NCBI GenBank assembly: GCA_002293375.1 | Contig: DBDA01000033.1 | Location: forward strand, 42,058 to 106,057 | Direction of reading: 5' to 3' | Source: Odoribacter sp. UBA944 | GTDB taxonomy: Bacteria; Bacteroidota; Bacteroidia; Bacteroidales; Marinifilaceae | Length of the DNA: 64,000 nucleotides | Shown here: one piece after another, positions 45,874 to 57,327 of the stretch | Numbering within the stretch: position 1 is the stretch's first letter | Layout: each line of letters starts with the position of its first letter | Made by a program: the position numbers and the translations under genes | Notes under the pieces: generated by a model | What the model saw: the letters and a program-made list of their open reading frames with translations, nothing else | The model's database searches: none | Told to the model about the DNA's origin: nothing

Positions 45874-46269
45874 ATGTATATCGCCATTACTGTTTTAATT
45901 GTGATCGTATCCTTTCTGCTGATCCTGATTGTATTGGTACAGAACTCCAAAGGCGGCGGATTGGCCTCCTCTTTCGCTTCATCCAATCAGATCATGGGCG
46001 TCAAAAAAACAACTGATTTTCTCGAAAAGGCAACTTGGACATTGGCCGGTGGATTGTTGGTGTTGTGTATATTTACCGCCTTTGTGATCCCGCGCGGCGC
46101 AGCAAGCAGCAACGGGTCTGCCATTCAGGAACAGGTATTGAACGCCCCTTCCAATCAGGTAATCCCCACATTCCCGGGACCGGGAACCGGAACCCCGGCA
46201 ACAGGCGGAGAAGGGGCGACACAGGAAGCCCTGCCGATAACTCCGGTAATCACTCCGGAATCGGAATAA
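45874..46269 (+). CDS. secG: Preprotein translocase subunit SecG
   Basis: The 131-residue protein has two transmembrane helices (about 2-22 and 54-73) flanking the conserved VLVQNSKGGGLASSF and MGVKKTTDFLEKATW. The C-terminal 50 residues are Pro/Thr/Gly-rich and longer than E. coli SecG. It completes SecYEG with secY at 28348. Confidence 0.93.
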   Translation: MYIAITVLIVIVSFLLILIVLVQNSKGGGLASSFASSNQIMGVKKTTDFLEKATWTLAGGLLVLCIFTAFVIPRGAASSNGSAIQEQVLNAPSNQVIPTFPGPGTGTPATGGEGATQEALPITPVITPESE

Positions 46270-46301
46270 GGAGAATCGGAAAAATCGTAAAAGATGTCAG
46301 T

Positions 46302-46328
46302 ATGTCAGTCGTACTGACATTTTTATTT
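46302..46328 (+). terminator. Terminator after secG
   Basis: ATGTCAGT (46302-46309), CGT, ACTGACAT (46313-46320), then TTTTATTT. A further direct copy ATGTCAGT at 46294-46301 offers a competing stem. Confidence 0.75.
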
Positions 46329-46455
46329 GTCCGGACGGGTTTGGCACACAATGTGTAAAGCCTCCCTCTGAAACATTTGAATAATGGGTCGCGTTGTAGC
46401 AATGCAAGGCGCAAAAAACCAAAATTACATAATCAAACCAATAAATTTTTAAGTT

Positions 46456-46725
46456 ATGGCATTAAAAACCGTTCTTAACAAGATCATTGTGGAGCCTGTA
46501 GAGGCTGAAACCAAAACCGCCAGCGGGATCATCATTCCGGATTCCGCCAAGGAAAAACCCCAGAAAGGGATCGTTATTGCTACCGGGAAAGGAAAAAGCG
46601 ACGAACCGATGGAGATCAAAGCAGGCGATTCCGTTCTGTTCGGAAAATATTCCGGCACCGAGGTACACATCGATGACAAGAAATATTTGGTGATGAACCA
46701 ATCCGATATTTTAGTGGTTTTATAA
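46456..46725 (+). CDS. groES: Co-chaperonin GroES
   Basis: The 89-residue lid protein has the mobile loop ([19 protein letters not shown]) and the roof segment. It caps GroEL during ATP-driven folding. No CIRCE element (TTAGCACTC-N9-GAGTGCTAA) lies in the 130 bases upstream, and no clear TAnnTTTG box was found, so heat control is not explained by the visible sequence. Confidence 0.97.
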   Translation: MALKTVLNKIIVEPVEAETKTASGIIIPDSAKEKPQKGIVIATGKGKSDEPMEIKAGDSVLFGKYSGTEVHIDDKKYLVMNQSDILVVL

Positions 46726-46763
46726 TTGTGTTTTATTGTCTTTATAAGGAAAATCAATCGTAA

Positions 46764-48407
<1,644 letters not shown>

Positions 48408-48441
48408 TTCTTCGGAACCGACCTTAATAAATGATTCTATG

Positions 48442-48469
48442 AAAAAGCCTCCATCTGGAGGCTTTTTCT
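48442..48469 (+). terminator. Terminator after groEL
   Basis: AAAAAGCCTCC (48442-48452), loop ATCT, GGAGGCTTTTT (48457-48467): an 11-bp perfect stem with a T-run. Confidence 0.9.
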
Positions 48470-48569
48470 GTTTTCACCCCTGTTTTTACTCCCGAATATT
48501 TTCGATTGTCTGATCCGTTTTATATTTTTACGTGCGCCAATTTTAAAACGAGTTAACATACGTACATAA

Positions 48570-50264
48570 ATGGATTACAATTTTTTTGATTTTTTACAAC
48601 TCATTGGTTCTCTGGGAGTCTTCCTGTATGGGATGAAGTTGATGAGCGAAGCGCTCCAGAAAGTGGCCGGTGCCAAAATGAGGAATATTCTTGCCGCCAT
48701 GACCTCCAACCGGGTGAAAGGGGTGATGACCGGTATGTTGATCACGGCAATTATTCAGAGCTCTTCTGCTACAACCGTGATGGTGGTTAGTTTTGTAAAC
48801 GCCGGCCTGCTGAACCTGGTTGAGTCCATCGGCGTGATCATGGGTTCCAACATCGGGACCACCATGACGGCCTGGCTCATTTCCATTCTTGGTTTTAAGG
48901 TAAGCATGGCGGAAGTGTCACTCCCGCTGATCGGGCTCTCGCTTCCGCTGTTGTTTTCCGGTAAACGCTCCCGCAAAAGCTGGGGAGAGTTGCTTGTCGG
49001 GTTCGGATTGCTCTTTATCGGCCTGGAGTTCCTGAAAAATTCCATGCCCAATCTGGACCAAAACCCGGAGATCTTTACCTTCCTGAAAAACTACACGGAC
49101 ATGGGGTACGGTTCCTACATTCTGTTTATGTTGATCGGAACCTTACTGACCATTTTGATCCAATCCTCTTCCGCCACCATGGCCCTGACGCTGGTGATGT
49201 GCGCCAACGGCTGGATCTCTTTTGAAATTGCCGCATCCATGGTGCTGGGAGAAAACATCGGAACCACCATCACCGCCAATTTGGCTGCCATGGTCGCCAA
49301 TACCACGGCCAAAAGAGCGGCTTTCGCCCATTTTTTCTTTAATTTTTTCGGGGTTTTTTGGGTGTTGTCCCTCTTTCCGTTCGTGCTGCAGTCCATCGGA
49401 CAGTTGAGTATTTTTCTGGGGATCGGGGACCCGGCGACAACTATCGGAGCGGTTCCGATGGCGCTCTCCCTGTTCCATACAATATTTAACGTAACCAATG
49501 TCTGTATCTTGATCTGGTTCACCAAACCCTTGGCACGATTGGTTACAAAAATTATTCCGGAAAAAAAGAACCAGGACGAAGCTTTTAAGCTGAAACACAT
49601 CAAGATCGGCCTGCTCTCCACACCGGACGCTTCGCTGTTCCAGGCGCAACAGGAGATCGCCCTCTACGGTCGCAATACCCGCGACATGTTCCACAAGGTA
49701 ACGGAAGCCTTTGAAATGCCGGGAAAGGATTTTGAAAAAGCCTTGGACAAATTGTTCGTGCTGGAAGACGAGTGCGACAAGGTGGAGGTGGAGATCGCCG
49801 ACTACCTGACAAAAGTGTCCGAATCCAAGCTCTCTACGGAGAATTCGCAACGGATCCGCTCGATGTTCAAAATCGTCACGGAGATCGAAAGCATTGCCGA
49901 CTCCTCCCTGAATGTGGCCAAAGCCATCTCCCGGAGGAACAACCAGCAGGAGGTGTTCCCGGAGGAGTTGAAGAACAAGATGGAAAAGATGTTCAAATTG
50001 GTGGACGAAGCGCTGTCGGTGATGTGCGACAACTTAACCAAGGAGTACCGGGAGGTGAATGCCAAAAAGGCATATGAGCTGGAACGGGCCATCAACGATT
50101 ACCGCACCATCCTGCGTCAGGAGCACCTGATCGCCATTGAGGAGAAACGGTACAATTATCCCATTGGTATCATCTATACCGACATGTTTTCGGAGTGTGA
50201 AAAGATCGGCGATTATTCCATCAACGTCACCGAATCCATCAAAGAGGTCGGAACGGACGATTGA
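48570..50264 (+). CDS. Na+/phosphate symporter-like protein with PhoU-like domain
   Basis: The 564-residue protein carries two inverted membrane repeats each with the signature QSSSAT (IIQSSSATTVMVV and LIQSSSATMALTLV), as in NptA/YjbB-type Na/Pi transporters. The last 200 residues (from about 355) form PhoU-like helical bundles that often regulate phosphate transport. It likely imports or exports inorganic phosphate with sodium. Preceded by groEL's terminator; no clear promoter word. Confidence 0.88.
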   Translation: MDYNFFDFLQLIGSLGVFLYGMKLMSEALQKVAGAKMRNILAAMTSNRVKGVMTGMLITAIIQSSSATTVMVVSFVNAGLLNLVESIGVIMGSNIGTTMTAWLISILGFKVSMAEVSLPLIGLSLPLLFSGKRSRKSWGELLVGFGLLFIGLEFLKNSMPNLDQNPEIFTFLKNYTDMGYGSYILFMLIGTLLTILIQSSSATMALTLVMCANGWISFEIAASMVLGENIGTTITANLAAMVANTTAKRAAFAHFFFNFFGVFWVLSLFPFVLQSIGQLSIFLGIGDPATTIGAVPMALSLFHTIFNVTNVCILIWFTKPLARLVTKIIPEKKNQDEAFKLKHIKIGLLSTPDASLFQAQQEIALYGRNTRDMFHKVTEAFEMPGKDFEKALDKLFVLEDECDKVEVEIADYLTKVSESKLSTENSQRIRSMFKIVTEIESIADSSLNVAKAISRRNNQQEVFPEELKNKMEKMFKLVDEALSVMCDNLTKEYREVNAKKAYELERAINDYRTILRQEHLIAIEEKRYNYPIGIIYTDMFSECEKIGDYSINVTESIKEVGTDD

Positions 50265-50306
50265 GTTCGTGTTCCGTCATTTATTTACCCTTGACAACAA
50301 ACCACC

Positions 50307-51851
50307 ATGGCTGAAGATCTTTTTAAGAAATTGGTAGCGCACTGCAAAGAGTACGGGTATGTCTTTCCGTCATCGGACTTGTATGACGGCCTCGGGGCTG
50401 TCTATGATTACGGACAGTACGGCGTGGAACTGAAAAACAACATCAAAAAGTATTGGTGGGACTCTATGACCCGCCTGCATCAAAATATCGTGGGGATAGA
50501 CTCCGCTATCTTTATGCACCCCACCGTCTGGAAAGCCTCCGGACACGTGGATGCATTCAACGATCCCCTGATCGACAACAAAGACTCCAAGAAGAGGTAC
50601 CGGGCGGATGTATTGATCGAAGAACAGATCGCCAAATACGAGGAGAAGATGGAGAAAGAGGTGGCCAAAGCACAGAAACGCTTCGGGGAAAAGTTCGACG
50701 CAATCCTCTTTGTCCAAACCAACCCGCAAGTGCTGGAGTACGCGGCGCAAAAAGCGAAACTGACCGAACGGATGGCAAAGGCGTTGAACGACAACAACCT
50801 GGAGGAGCTTCGCCAGATTATTGTGGATTATAAGATTGTCTGCCCGGTGTGCGGAACGGCCAATTGGACGGAAGTGCGGCAGTTCAACCTGATGTTTGCC
50901 ACGGAGATGGGCTCGACGGCCGAAGGGGCCAGTAAGATCTACCTCCGCCCGGAAACAGCCCAGGGTATCTTTGTCAATTTTCTGAATGTCCAGAAAACGG
51001 GGCGGATGAAGATCCCGTTCGGCATCGCCCAGATTGGGAAGGCGTTCCGGAACGAGATTGTCGCCCGGCAATTTATCTTCCGGATGCGGGAATTCGAGCA
51101 GATGGAGATGCAGTTTTTTGTGCGTCCCGGTTCCGAACTCGAATGGTTCGCCCAATGGAAGGAGGCCCGCATGAAGTGGCACCAACTGTTGGGGTTCGGC
51201 AGTGAAAACTACCGCTTTCACGATCACGAAAAACTGGCGCATTACGCCAATGCCGCCTGTGACATTGAGTACCGTTTCCCCTTCGGGTTTAAGGAGGTGG
51301 AGGGGATACACTCCCGGACGGATTTTGACCTCTCCCAACACCAGAAGTATTCCGGAAAGAAGATCCAGTATTTTGACACGGAGCTGAACGAATCGTATAC
51401 CCCTTACGTGGTGGAGACCTCTATCGGGGTGGACCGGATGTTTTTGCAAATTCTCTCCGCCGCTTACTGCGAGGAGGATTTGAGCAAGGAGGGGAAACAG
51501 GATTCCCGGATCGTGCTCAAATTGCCGCCCGCCCTAGCGCCGGTGAAGATGGCTGTTATGCCGTTGGTGAAAAAAGAGGGATTGCCGGAGAAGGCGCAGG
51601 AGATCCTGGAGATGCTGAAATACGACTTCAATTGCCAATACGACGAGAAAGACTCCATCGGCAAACGCTATCGCCGGCAGGACGCTATCGGAACCCCTTT
51701 CTGCATCACCATCGACCACCAGTCGCTGGAAGACAATGCCGTGACCATCCGCCACCGCGATACCATGGAACAGGAACGGGTAGCTATCGACTGTCTGTAC
51801 GCCATTTTGAAAGAGAAAACAGACCTCGGTAATCTGCTCCGCCGGATTTGA
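50307..51851 (+). CDS. glyS: Glycyl-tRNA synthetase, single-chain alpha2 type
   Basis: The 514-residue class II enzyme attaches glycine to tRNA-Gly. Motif 2 area RPETAQGIFVNF and FRNEIVARQFIFRMREFEQM, and motif 3 SIGVDRMFL are present, followed by the anticodon-binding domain. A CPVCG pair near residue 175 suggests a zinc-like insert. This dimeric form differs from the alpha2beta2 enzyme of E. coli. It is convergent with ribF. Confidence 0.95.
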   Translation: MAEDLFKKLVAHCKEYGYVFPSSDLYDGLGAVYDYGQYGVELKNNIKKYWWDSMTRLHQNIVGIDSAIFMHPTVWKASGHVDAFNDPLIDNKDSKKRYRADVLIEEQIAKYEEKMEKEVAKAQKRFGEKFDAILFVQTNPQVLEYAAQKAKLTERMAKALNDNNLEELRQIIVDYKIVCPVCGTANWTEVRQFNLMFATEMGSTAEGASKIYLRPETAQGIFVNFLNVQKTGRMKIPFGIAQIGKAFRNEIVARQFIFRMREFEQMEMQFFVRPGSELEWFAQWKEARMKWHQLLGFGSENYRFHDHEKLAHYANAACDIEYRFPFGFKEVEGIHSRTDFDLSQHQKYSGKKIQYFDTELNESYTPYVVETSIGVDRMFLQILSAAYCEEDLSKEGKQDSRIVLKLPPALAPVKMAVMPLVKKEGLPEKAQEILEMLKYDFNCQYDEKDSIGKRYRRQDAIGTPFCITIDHQSLEDNAVTIRHRDTMEQERVAIDCLYAILKEKTDLGNLLRRI

Positions 51852-51869
51852 TTTGACAGGTTTTAGATT

Positions 51870-52805
51870 CTAATTATTCCGGGCAAACCATGCGCGGGCT
51901 TGTTGTTCGTCCTGCGCTAGTTGGTGGGAGAGTTCGTTGAGGTCGGCGAAACGCTGTTCTCCCCGTAACCGGCCGGCCAAGCGGACGGTGAGTTGTTTGC
52001 CGTACAGGGAACCGTTAAAATCCAACAGGTGAACTTCCGGTCGGACGTCACCGGAACGGCAAACGGTCGGGCGGACACCGATGTTTAATACGCCCTTGTA
52101 TTCTATCCCATCGATTGCGACTTTCACAACGTACACGCCTAAGGCGGGCAACTGTTTACGTTCGTCGTCTATTTGCAGGTTGGCCGTCGGAAAACCGATC
52201 CGGCGCCCCAATTGGTCACCGTGTACGACGGTTCCGGAGAGCGGGTAATGGTACCCCAACATTTCGTTGGCCAAGGAGATCTCTCCCCGTTCCAGGGCGG
52301 TGCGGATCTTGGTGGAACTGATTTGTACATTGCCCGCCGTACAGGCTTCTTCCCGCCGGATAGAGAAACCGCAAGCGGAGGCTAACTCCTGTATGGTGTC
52401 GAAATTTCCTTCCCGGTCCTTGCCGAAACGGTGGTCGTATCCCACTACCCAACCCTTCAGGCCAATTCTGTCGACCAAGATGCGCCGGATAAAGTCGGCG
52501 TAATTCATATTCGCCAATTCCCGGGTAAAGTGCAACAAGACCAAATGATCCACTCCGTACTCCGCCAAAAGTGCAGCCTTTTCGGGCAGGGTTGTCAGGA
52601 GACCGGGCCGTTTTTCCTGCGGATAGAGTACCTCCCGCGGGTGTGGGTCAAAACTGAGGATGACGGATTCGCCGCCAATCTCCTTTGCAAATTTATTCAG
52701 GCTTCGGATAACCTGTACGTGTCCTTTATGGGCGCCGTCAAAACTCCCGATGGTGAGCACCGGCCGGAAGATGGAGAGCTGTTCTATGCCACGGTGGATC
52801 TGCAT
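51870..52805 (-). CDS. ribF: Bifunctional riboflavin kinase / FAD synthetase
   Basis: The 311-residue enzyme makes FMN and then FAD. The nucleotidyltransferase domain begins with TIGSFDGAHKGH and has ISSTKIR (the ISSTxIR motif); the kinase domain carries GRRIGFPTANL (PTAN motif) and GVLNIGVRPT. The start at 52805 is chosen; the open frame extends upstream into nrdJ. It sits 22 bases downstream of nrdJ. Confidence 0.96.
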   Translation of the reverse strand: MQIHRGIEQLSIFRPVLTIGSFDGAHKGHVQVIRSLNKFAKEIGGESVILSFDPHPREVLYPQEKRPGLLTTLPEKAALLAEYGVDHLVLLHFTRELANMNYADFIRRILVDRIGLKGWVVGYDHRFGKDREGNFDTIQELASACGFSIRREEACTAGNVQISSTKIRTALERGEISLANEMLGYHYPLSGTVVHGDQLGRRIGFPTANLQIDDERKQLPALGVYVVKVAIDGIEYKGVLNIGVRPTVCRSGDVRPEVHLLDFNGSLYGKQLTVRLAGRLRGEQRFADLNELSHQLAQDEQQARAWFARNN

Positions 52806-52827
52806 GCCTTCCGATTTTTCACACGTA

Positions 52828-55344
52828 TCAACCGCATTTGGAGGTCCCGCAAGAGGCACAGATCAAGCATCCCTCCTGATATACCACCGGGGAAGCGCAA
52901 TGCTCACACAACTCTCCGGCTGCTTCTGTTCCGTCTGGAACGTACTTCTTCAGCGCCCGTTCCACCCCGTTTTTCCAGGTATTGATGTTTTCGTTGTCAA
53001 ACTCCATGGTACCGACCAGTGCAATGACTTGCGGCAGAGGCATGCCGTAACGCAATACGCCGGATATCAACTTGGCGTAGTTCCAATACTCTTTGTCGAA
53101 TTTGTAGGAGAGCCCCTCTACGGTCGTTTTAAATCCCCGCTTGTTGCTGAACTGAAAGTCGTACCGGGAGTTTCCTTCTGCATCGTACTGCTTGACGATC
53201 TTCCCGGTTGTCACCGATTTCGGCAGCATGATCCCTTCTTCGTCGTCGGCAATACCGGTAAAAATTTCGTACGGGAGTCCCTTGTACAAACCAACGAAAG
53301 CGATCCATTTTTCTTTGTTGTTCTGAAAACGGACGACCTCCGCATCCAATTCCACCGGACGTTTGGAGGGCATCTCGACCATCTTCTGCTCTTTTTTCTC
53401 CTTGGCGGAGATCAATACGCCGGAACGGGAGCCGTCCCGGTAGACGGTGCATCCTTTGCAACCGCTTTTCCATGCCTCTATGTACAACTGTCCCACTAAC
53501 TCTTCGCTTACTTCCGAAGGCAGATTGACCGTCACGCTGATGGAGTGGTCCACCCACTGCTGGATCCTCCCCTGCATCCGCACCTTGGCCACCCAATCGA
53601 TGTCGTTCGATGTCGCTTTGTAATAGGGGGATTGTTCCACTAAGCGGTCGATCTCTTCATCCGAATAGCGCTTAGCGGTGTCGTACCCGTTCGCCCGCAT
53701 CCAGTCCGCGAACTTGTGGTGGAATACGACGAACTCTTCGAAACTGTCGCCGGATTCGTCCACAAAATCGACCCGTATATTCCCGTCGCCGGGATTGACT
53801 TTCCGCCTTCTCTTGTATACCGGCATAAACACCGGTTCGATGCCGGAGGTGGTCTGTGTCATCAGGCTGGTCGTGCCGGTAGGGGCAATGGTCAGGCAGG
53901 CGATGTTGCGGCGGCCGTATTTTACCATTTCGCCGTACATCTCCGGATCGGCATTGCGCAGGCGATGGATGTAGGGGTTGTGCTCTTCCCGTTTGGAGTC
54001 GTAGATTTTAAAGCTCCCCCGATCCTTGGCCAAGTGCACGGAGGAACGGTACGCCTCTACCGCCAGGGTCTTCTGTATGTTTACGGCAAAATCGATTGCT
54101 TCGTCACTGCCGTACCGAAGCCCGAGGGCTGCCAGCATATCTCCTTCGGCTGTAATACCGACGCCGGTCCGTCTCCCCTCTTTCGCCTTTTTCCGGATCT
54201 TTTGCCACAAATGCGCCTCTACTCCTTTTACCTCATTGTCTTCCGGGTCGGATTCGATCTTTTCCAAAATGGTATCGATCTTTTCCAGTTCCAGATCGAT
54301 GATGTCATCCATCAGGCGCTGGGCGATCCCTACGTGCCGTTTGAAAAGGGGGTAGTTAAATCCGGCTTCTTTGGTAAAGGGATGTTGCACGTACGAGTAG
54401 AGGTTGATGGCCAACAGGCGGCAGGAGTCATAGGGGCAGAGCGGGATCTCTCCGCAGGGATTGGTGGATACGGTGCGGAATCCCAAGTCTGCATAACAGT
54501 CGGGGACACTCTCCCGGATAATGGTATCCCAGAACAGTATGCCCGGTTCCGCCGATTTCCAGGCATTGTGTACGATTTTATTCCAGAGGTTTCGGGCCTC
54601 GATGGTTTTCTGTACGGTCGGACAGTCGGAGTATACCGGGTATTTTTGTAGATACTCCCGGCTGTCTACCACCGCCCGCATAAATTCGTCGTCGATCTTG
54701 ACGGAGATGTTCGCCCCCGTCACTTTTCCTTCCGACATTTTGGCGTCGATGAAACGTTCGGAGTCGGGGTGGTTGATGGATACGCTCAGCATCAAAGCGC
54801 CCCGCCGTCCGTCCTGCGCCACCTCCCGGGTGGAGTTGGAGTAGCGCTCCATGAACGGGACGAGGCCGGTAGAGGTGAGAGCGGAATTTTTTACCGGAGA
54901 ACCTTTGGGGCGAATGTGGGAGAGATCGTGTCCAACCCCGCCTCTTCGCTTCATCAACTGAACCTGTTCCTGGTCAATTTTCATGACTCCTCCATACGAA
55001 TCCGAAGGCCCTTCGTTTCCGATCACGAAACAGTTGGACAAAGAGGCGATCTGGAAGTTATTCCCGATTCCGGTCATGGGCCCTCCCTGGGGAACGATGT
55101 ACCGGAAATCCCGCAGCACTTCGAAGATCTCCTCTTCGCTCATGGGATGGGGGTATGTTTTCTCGATCCGGGCGATTTCTTTGGCCAATCGCCGGTGCAT
55201 GTCATCCGGATTTTTTTCAAAAACAGTACCGGCAGAATCTTTCAGGGCATATTTGCTTACCCAAACACGTGCCGCCAGTTCATCTCCCTGAAAATATTCC
55301 AGGGAACTCTGATACGCCTCTTCTTGTGTATACGTATTATCCAT
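52828..55344 (-). CDS. nrdJ: Adenosylcobalamin-dependent ribonucleotide reductase (class II)
   Basis: The 838-residue enzyme reduces ribonucleotides to deoxyribonucleotides with a B12-derived radical, independent of oxygen. NPCGEIPLCPYDSCRL holds the N-x-C-x-E active-site residues, IAPTGTTSLM is a conserved loop, and the C-terminus carries two Cys pairs (CEHC, CASCGTSKC), a likely zinc or thiol-shuttle tail. No cobalamin riboswitch was found upstream. It precedes ribF on the same strand. Confidence 0.95.
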   Translation of the reverse strand: MDNTYTQEEAYQSSLEYFQGDELAARVWVSKYALKDSAGTVFEKNPDDMHRRLAKEIARIEKTYPHPMSEEEIFEVLRDFRYIVPQGGPMTGIGNNFQIASLSNCFVIGNEGPSDSYGGVMKIDQEQVQLMKRRGGVGHDLSHIRPKGSPVKNSALTSTGLVPFMERYSNSTREVAQDGRRGALMLSVSINHPDSERFIDAKMSEGKVTGANISVKIDDEFMRAVVDSREYLQKYPVYSDCPTVQKTIEARNLWNKIVHNAWKSAEPGILFWDTIIRESVPDCYADLGFRTVSTNPCGEIPLCPYDSCRLLAINLYSYVQHPFTKEAGFNYPLFKRHVGIAQRLMDDIIDLELEKIDTILEKIESDPEDNEVKGVEAHLWQKIRKKAKEGRRTGVGITAEGDMLAALGLRYGSDEAIDFAVNIQKTLAVEAYRSSVHLAKDRGSFKIYDSKREEHNPYIHRLRNADPEMYGEMVKYGRRNIACLTIAPTGTTSLMTQTTSGIEPVFMPVYKRRRKVNPGDGNIRVDFVDESGDSFEEFVVFHHKFADWMRANGYDTAKRYSDEEIDRLVEQSPYYKATSNDIDWVAKVRMQGRIQQWVDHSISVTVNLPSEVSEELVGQLYIEAWKSGCKGCTVYRDGSRSGVLISAKEKKEQKMVEMPSKRPVELDAEVVRFQNNKEKWIAFVGLYKGLPYEIFTGIADDEEGIMLPKSVTTGKIVKQYDAEGNSRYDFQFSNKRGFKTTVEGLSYKFDKEYWNYAKLISGVLRYGMPLPQVIALVGTMEFDNENINTWKNGVERALKKYVPDGTEAAGELCEHCASPVVYQEGCLICASCGTSKCG

Positions 55345-55396
55345 AGCTATTTACACATTTTTCTTACATAACTGTCCCCTCTGTCGGACAATAGAG

Positions 55397-55404
55397 CAAA
55401 GGTA
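55397..55404 (-). promoter_or_regulatory. -7 box of nrdJ
   Basis: The minus strand reads TACCTTTG, matching TAnnTTTG, about 53 bases before the nrdJ start. The -33 region has no clear TTG. Confidence 0.45.
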
Positions 55405-55523
55405 CAGAAAAGAATGGAAATTAACCGTACTTTTATTTCCGTGTTTTAGCTGTTCTTAGAGTCTGTTTTAAGTCACATAAAAGCCGGGGAATCGTATAAA
55501 ACCCAAAGAGTAAATATACATTG

Positions 55524-56792
55524 ATGTCAGTAAAAACTATTTTCGAAAAAACATTTTCCGCACTGCGCCACAAAGATTACCGGAATTTCTGGATCGGCCA
55601 AGCGTTGTCTACCATTGGCGGAATGATTCAGGTTACCGCCCTGAGCTGGTATGTGTATCACATCAGCGGATCGCCCTTTTTGCTGGGATTGATGGGGGTT
55701 TTTGAATTCGGACCGGTATTGTTGCTCTCGCTTTTTGCCGGAGTACTGATCGAACGTTTCCCGAAAAAGAAGATCCTGCTCATTACACAGGTCGTTTTTA
55801 TGCTGCAGTCGCTCACACTGGCCATGCTGGTGTGGCAGGGGGTTACCAACTATTGGATATTTGCGGCGCTGGCGCTGATGGCCGGTATAGCTACGAGCAT
55901 TGATCAGCCTACCCGCCAATCTTATTTTGTAGAATTGGTCGGAAAGGAGGATTTGCCCAACGCCATTTCTCTCAACTCTACTACGTTCAATCTGGCACGT
56001 ATTATCGGCCCTATGATCGCCGGTATTATCATGAAATATTTCGGAACAGCGCAGTGTTTCTTTATCAACGGATTGAGTTTTATTCCCGTCCTGTTCGGCA
56101 TTATGCTGATCAGCGTAGTTGGTAAGCCACGACTGAAGCAAGCGAAAGAAAGCATGTTGGCGGAAATCCGGGAAGGGGTGCTTTACACCGCACGAAACAA
56201 AAAAATACTGCCTACCTTCCTGTTCGTAGTGATCATCGGTATTTTTTCCATGAACTACAATGTCATTCTTCCGGTACTGGCCAAAGATGTACTTTTGGGC
56301 GACGAACACACGTACAGCGCCCTGATGTCGCTGTTTGGCCTGGGCTCTCTGTTCGGGGCTTTGTTTATGGGAGGGGTCGGGAAAGAGATCCGCAGCAAAA
56401 ATTTCCTGATAATCGCAGCTTTCTCTATTGCTACGCTGCAAATGGTAACACTGCTGTTTATACACTCCTTTGTGGTTGTCGCCGCGCTTTTAGTGATGCT
56501 CGGATTTCTGTCGCTCTGTTTTTTGAACCGTGCAAACACGCGAATCCAGTTGAATATCGACGATATCTTCCGCAGCCGGGTGATGAGTATGTACGTGTTA
56601 GTCGTTGCCGGAAGTACGCCGCTTGGAAATACTTTTATCGGCTGGGCAATGGATTTGGTGGGAAAACCATACGGTTTTTTCGTGTCCGGAGCTGTATCGT
56701 TTATTTTGGTGCTGATACTTTTCCTTGTCTTCCGTACCCACCTGATGAAAGTGAAGGTGGTGCCGGATCAGGCAGAGAAACACAAGAATTAA
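55524..56792 (+). CDS. Major facilitator superfamily exporter (MFS_3/EntS type)
   Basis: The 422-residue protein has about 12 transmembrane helices; FSALRHKDYRNFWIGQALS and GVLIERFPKKKIL are typical of the EntS/MFS_3 subgroup that exports siderophores or drugs. The substrate is not determinable. Start at ATG 55524, the TTG before it is not used. Convergent with rimM. Confidence 0.88.
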   Translation: MSVKTIFEKTFSALRHKDYRNFWIGQALSTIGGMIQVTALSWYVYHISGSPFLLGLMGVFEFGPVLLLSLFAGVLIERFPKKKILLITQVVFMLQSLTLAMLVWQGVTNYWIFAALALMAGIATSIDQPTRQSYFVELVGKEDLPNAISLNSTTFNLARIIGPMIAGIIMKYFGTAQCFFINGLSFIPVLFGIMLISVVGKPRLKQAKESMLAEIREGVLYTARNKKILPTFLFVVIIGIFSMNYNVILPVLAKDVLLGDEHTYSALMSLFGLGSLFGALFMGGVGKEIRSKNFLIIAAFSIATLQMVTLLFIHSFVVVAALLVMLGFLSLCFLNRANTRIQLNIDDIFRSRVMSMYVLVVAGSTPLGNTFIGWAMDLVGKPYGFFVSGAVSFILVLILFLVFRTHLMKVKVVPDQAEKHKN

Positions 56793-56801
56793 GAGAGGTT
56801 C

Positions 56802-57326
56802 TTAATAGAGATCGGCGATTTCGGAAGGGATAAAAACGACTAATTTTTTTTCTTCCCGGTTGATCTGTTTCAGGTACTCTTCGGCCAGCGGAAGCAGGAT
56901 CTCTTTTCCGGAAATAGAGATGGTGAGAACGATGTTTCCGGAATAATCGGCCACATCCGTTACCATGCCCTGTTCTCCGCTCCGCTCGTCGGTTACGGCA
57001 AAGCCCGTTAAGGCGAAAACATCCGGTTCAACCGGTGCCATGTCCAAACTGTCTCCCAAGACCAATACTTCCGCTCCCACAAGTTGTTCGGCTTCTTCCT
57101 GCGAATCGACCAGGTCAAATTTGACAATGTAGGAGTGGTGGTTGCGGACAGAGATTCCGTCTTCGGAGATAAAAAAGGGAACCGGCGCCCCTTCCAACAG
57201 AAGGAACACCGGTTCGTCCGCATATTCTTCCAGAAGATCCGTATCGGAAGCGATAACTACTTCCCCGTGCAGGTTGTGGGTTTTCTGAACTTTTCCGACA
57301 ACGATACAGTCTTCTTGTCTGATCAT
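56802..57326 (-). CDS. rimM: Ribosome maturation factor RimM
   Basis: The 174-residue protein helps 30S head maturation and binds S19. VGKVQKTHNLHGEVVI at the N-terminus and EILLPLAEEYLKQI in the PRC-barrel domain are diagnostic. It begins one base after the rpsP stop codon, so the two are co-transcribed. Confidence 0.94.
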   Translation of the reverse strand: MIRQEDCIVVGKVQKTHNLHGEVVIASDTDLLEEYADEPVFLLLEGAPVPFFISEDGISVRNHHSYIVKFDLVDSQEEAEQLVGAEVLVLGDSLDMAPVEPDVFALTGFAVTDERSGEQGMVTDVADYSGNIVLTISISGKEILLPLAEEYLKQINREEKKLVVFIPSEIADLY

Positions 57327-57327
57327 C

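Noticed and set aside
46343..46356. TGGCAC resembling a sigma-54 -24 element upstream of groES
   Set aside because: The -12 position reads GT instead of GC (GG-N10-GT), so the essential pair is missing.
46330..46455. Possible CIRCE heat-shock operator before groES
   Set aside because: No TTAGCACTC or GAGTGCTAA half-site is present.
55345..55520. Possible cobalamin riboswitch before nrdJ
   Set aside because: No B12-box word and too little space for the full aptamer.
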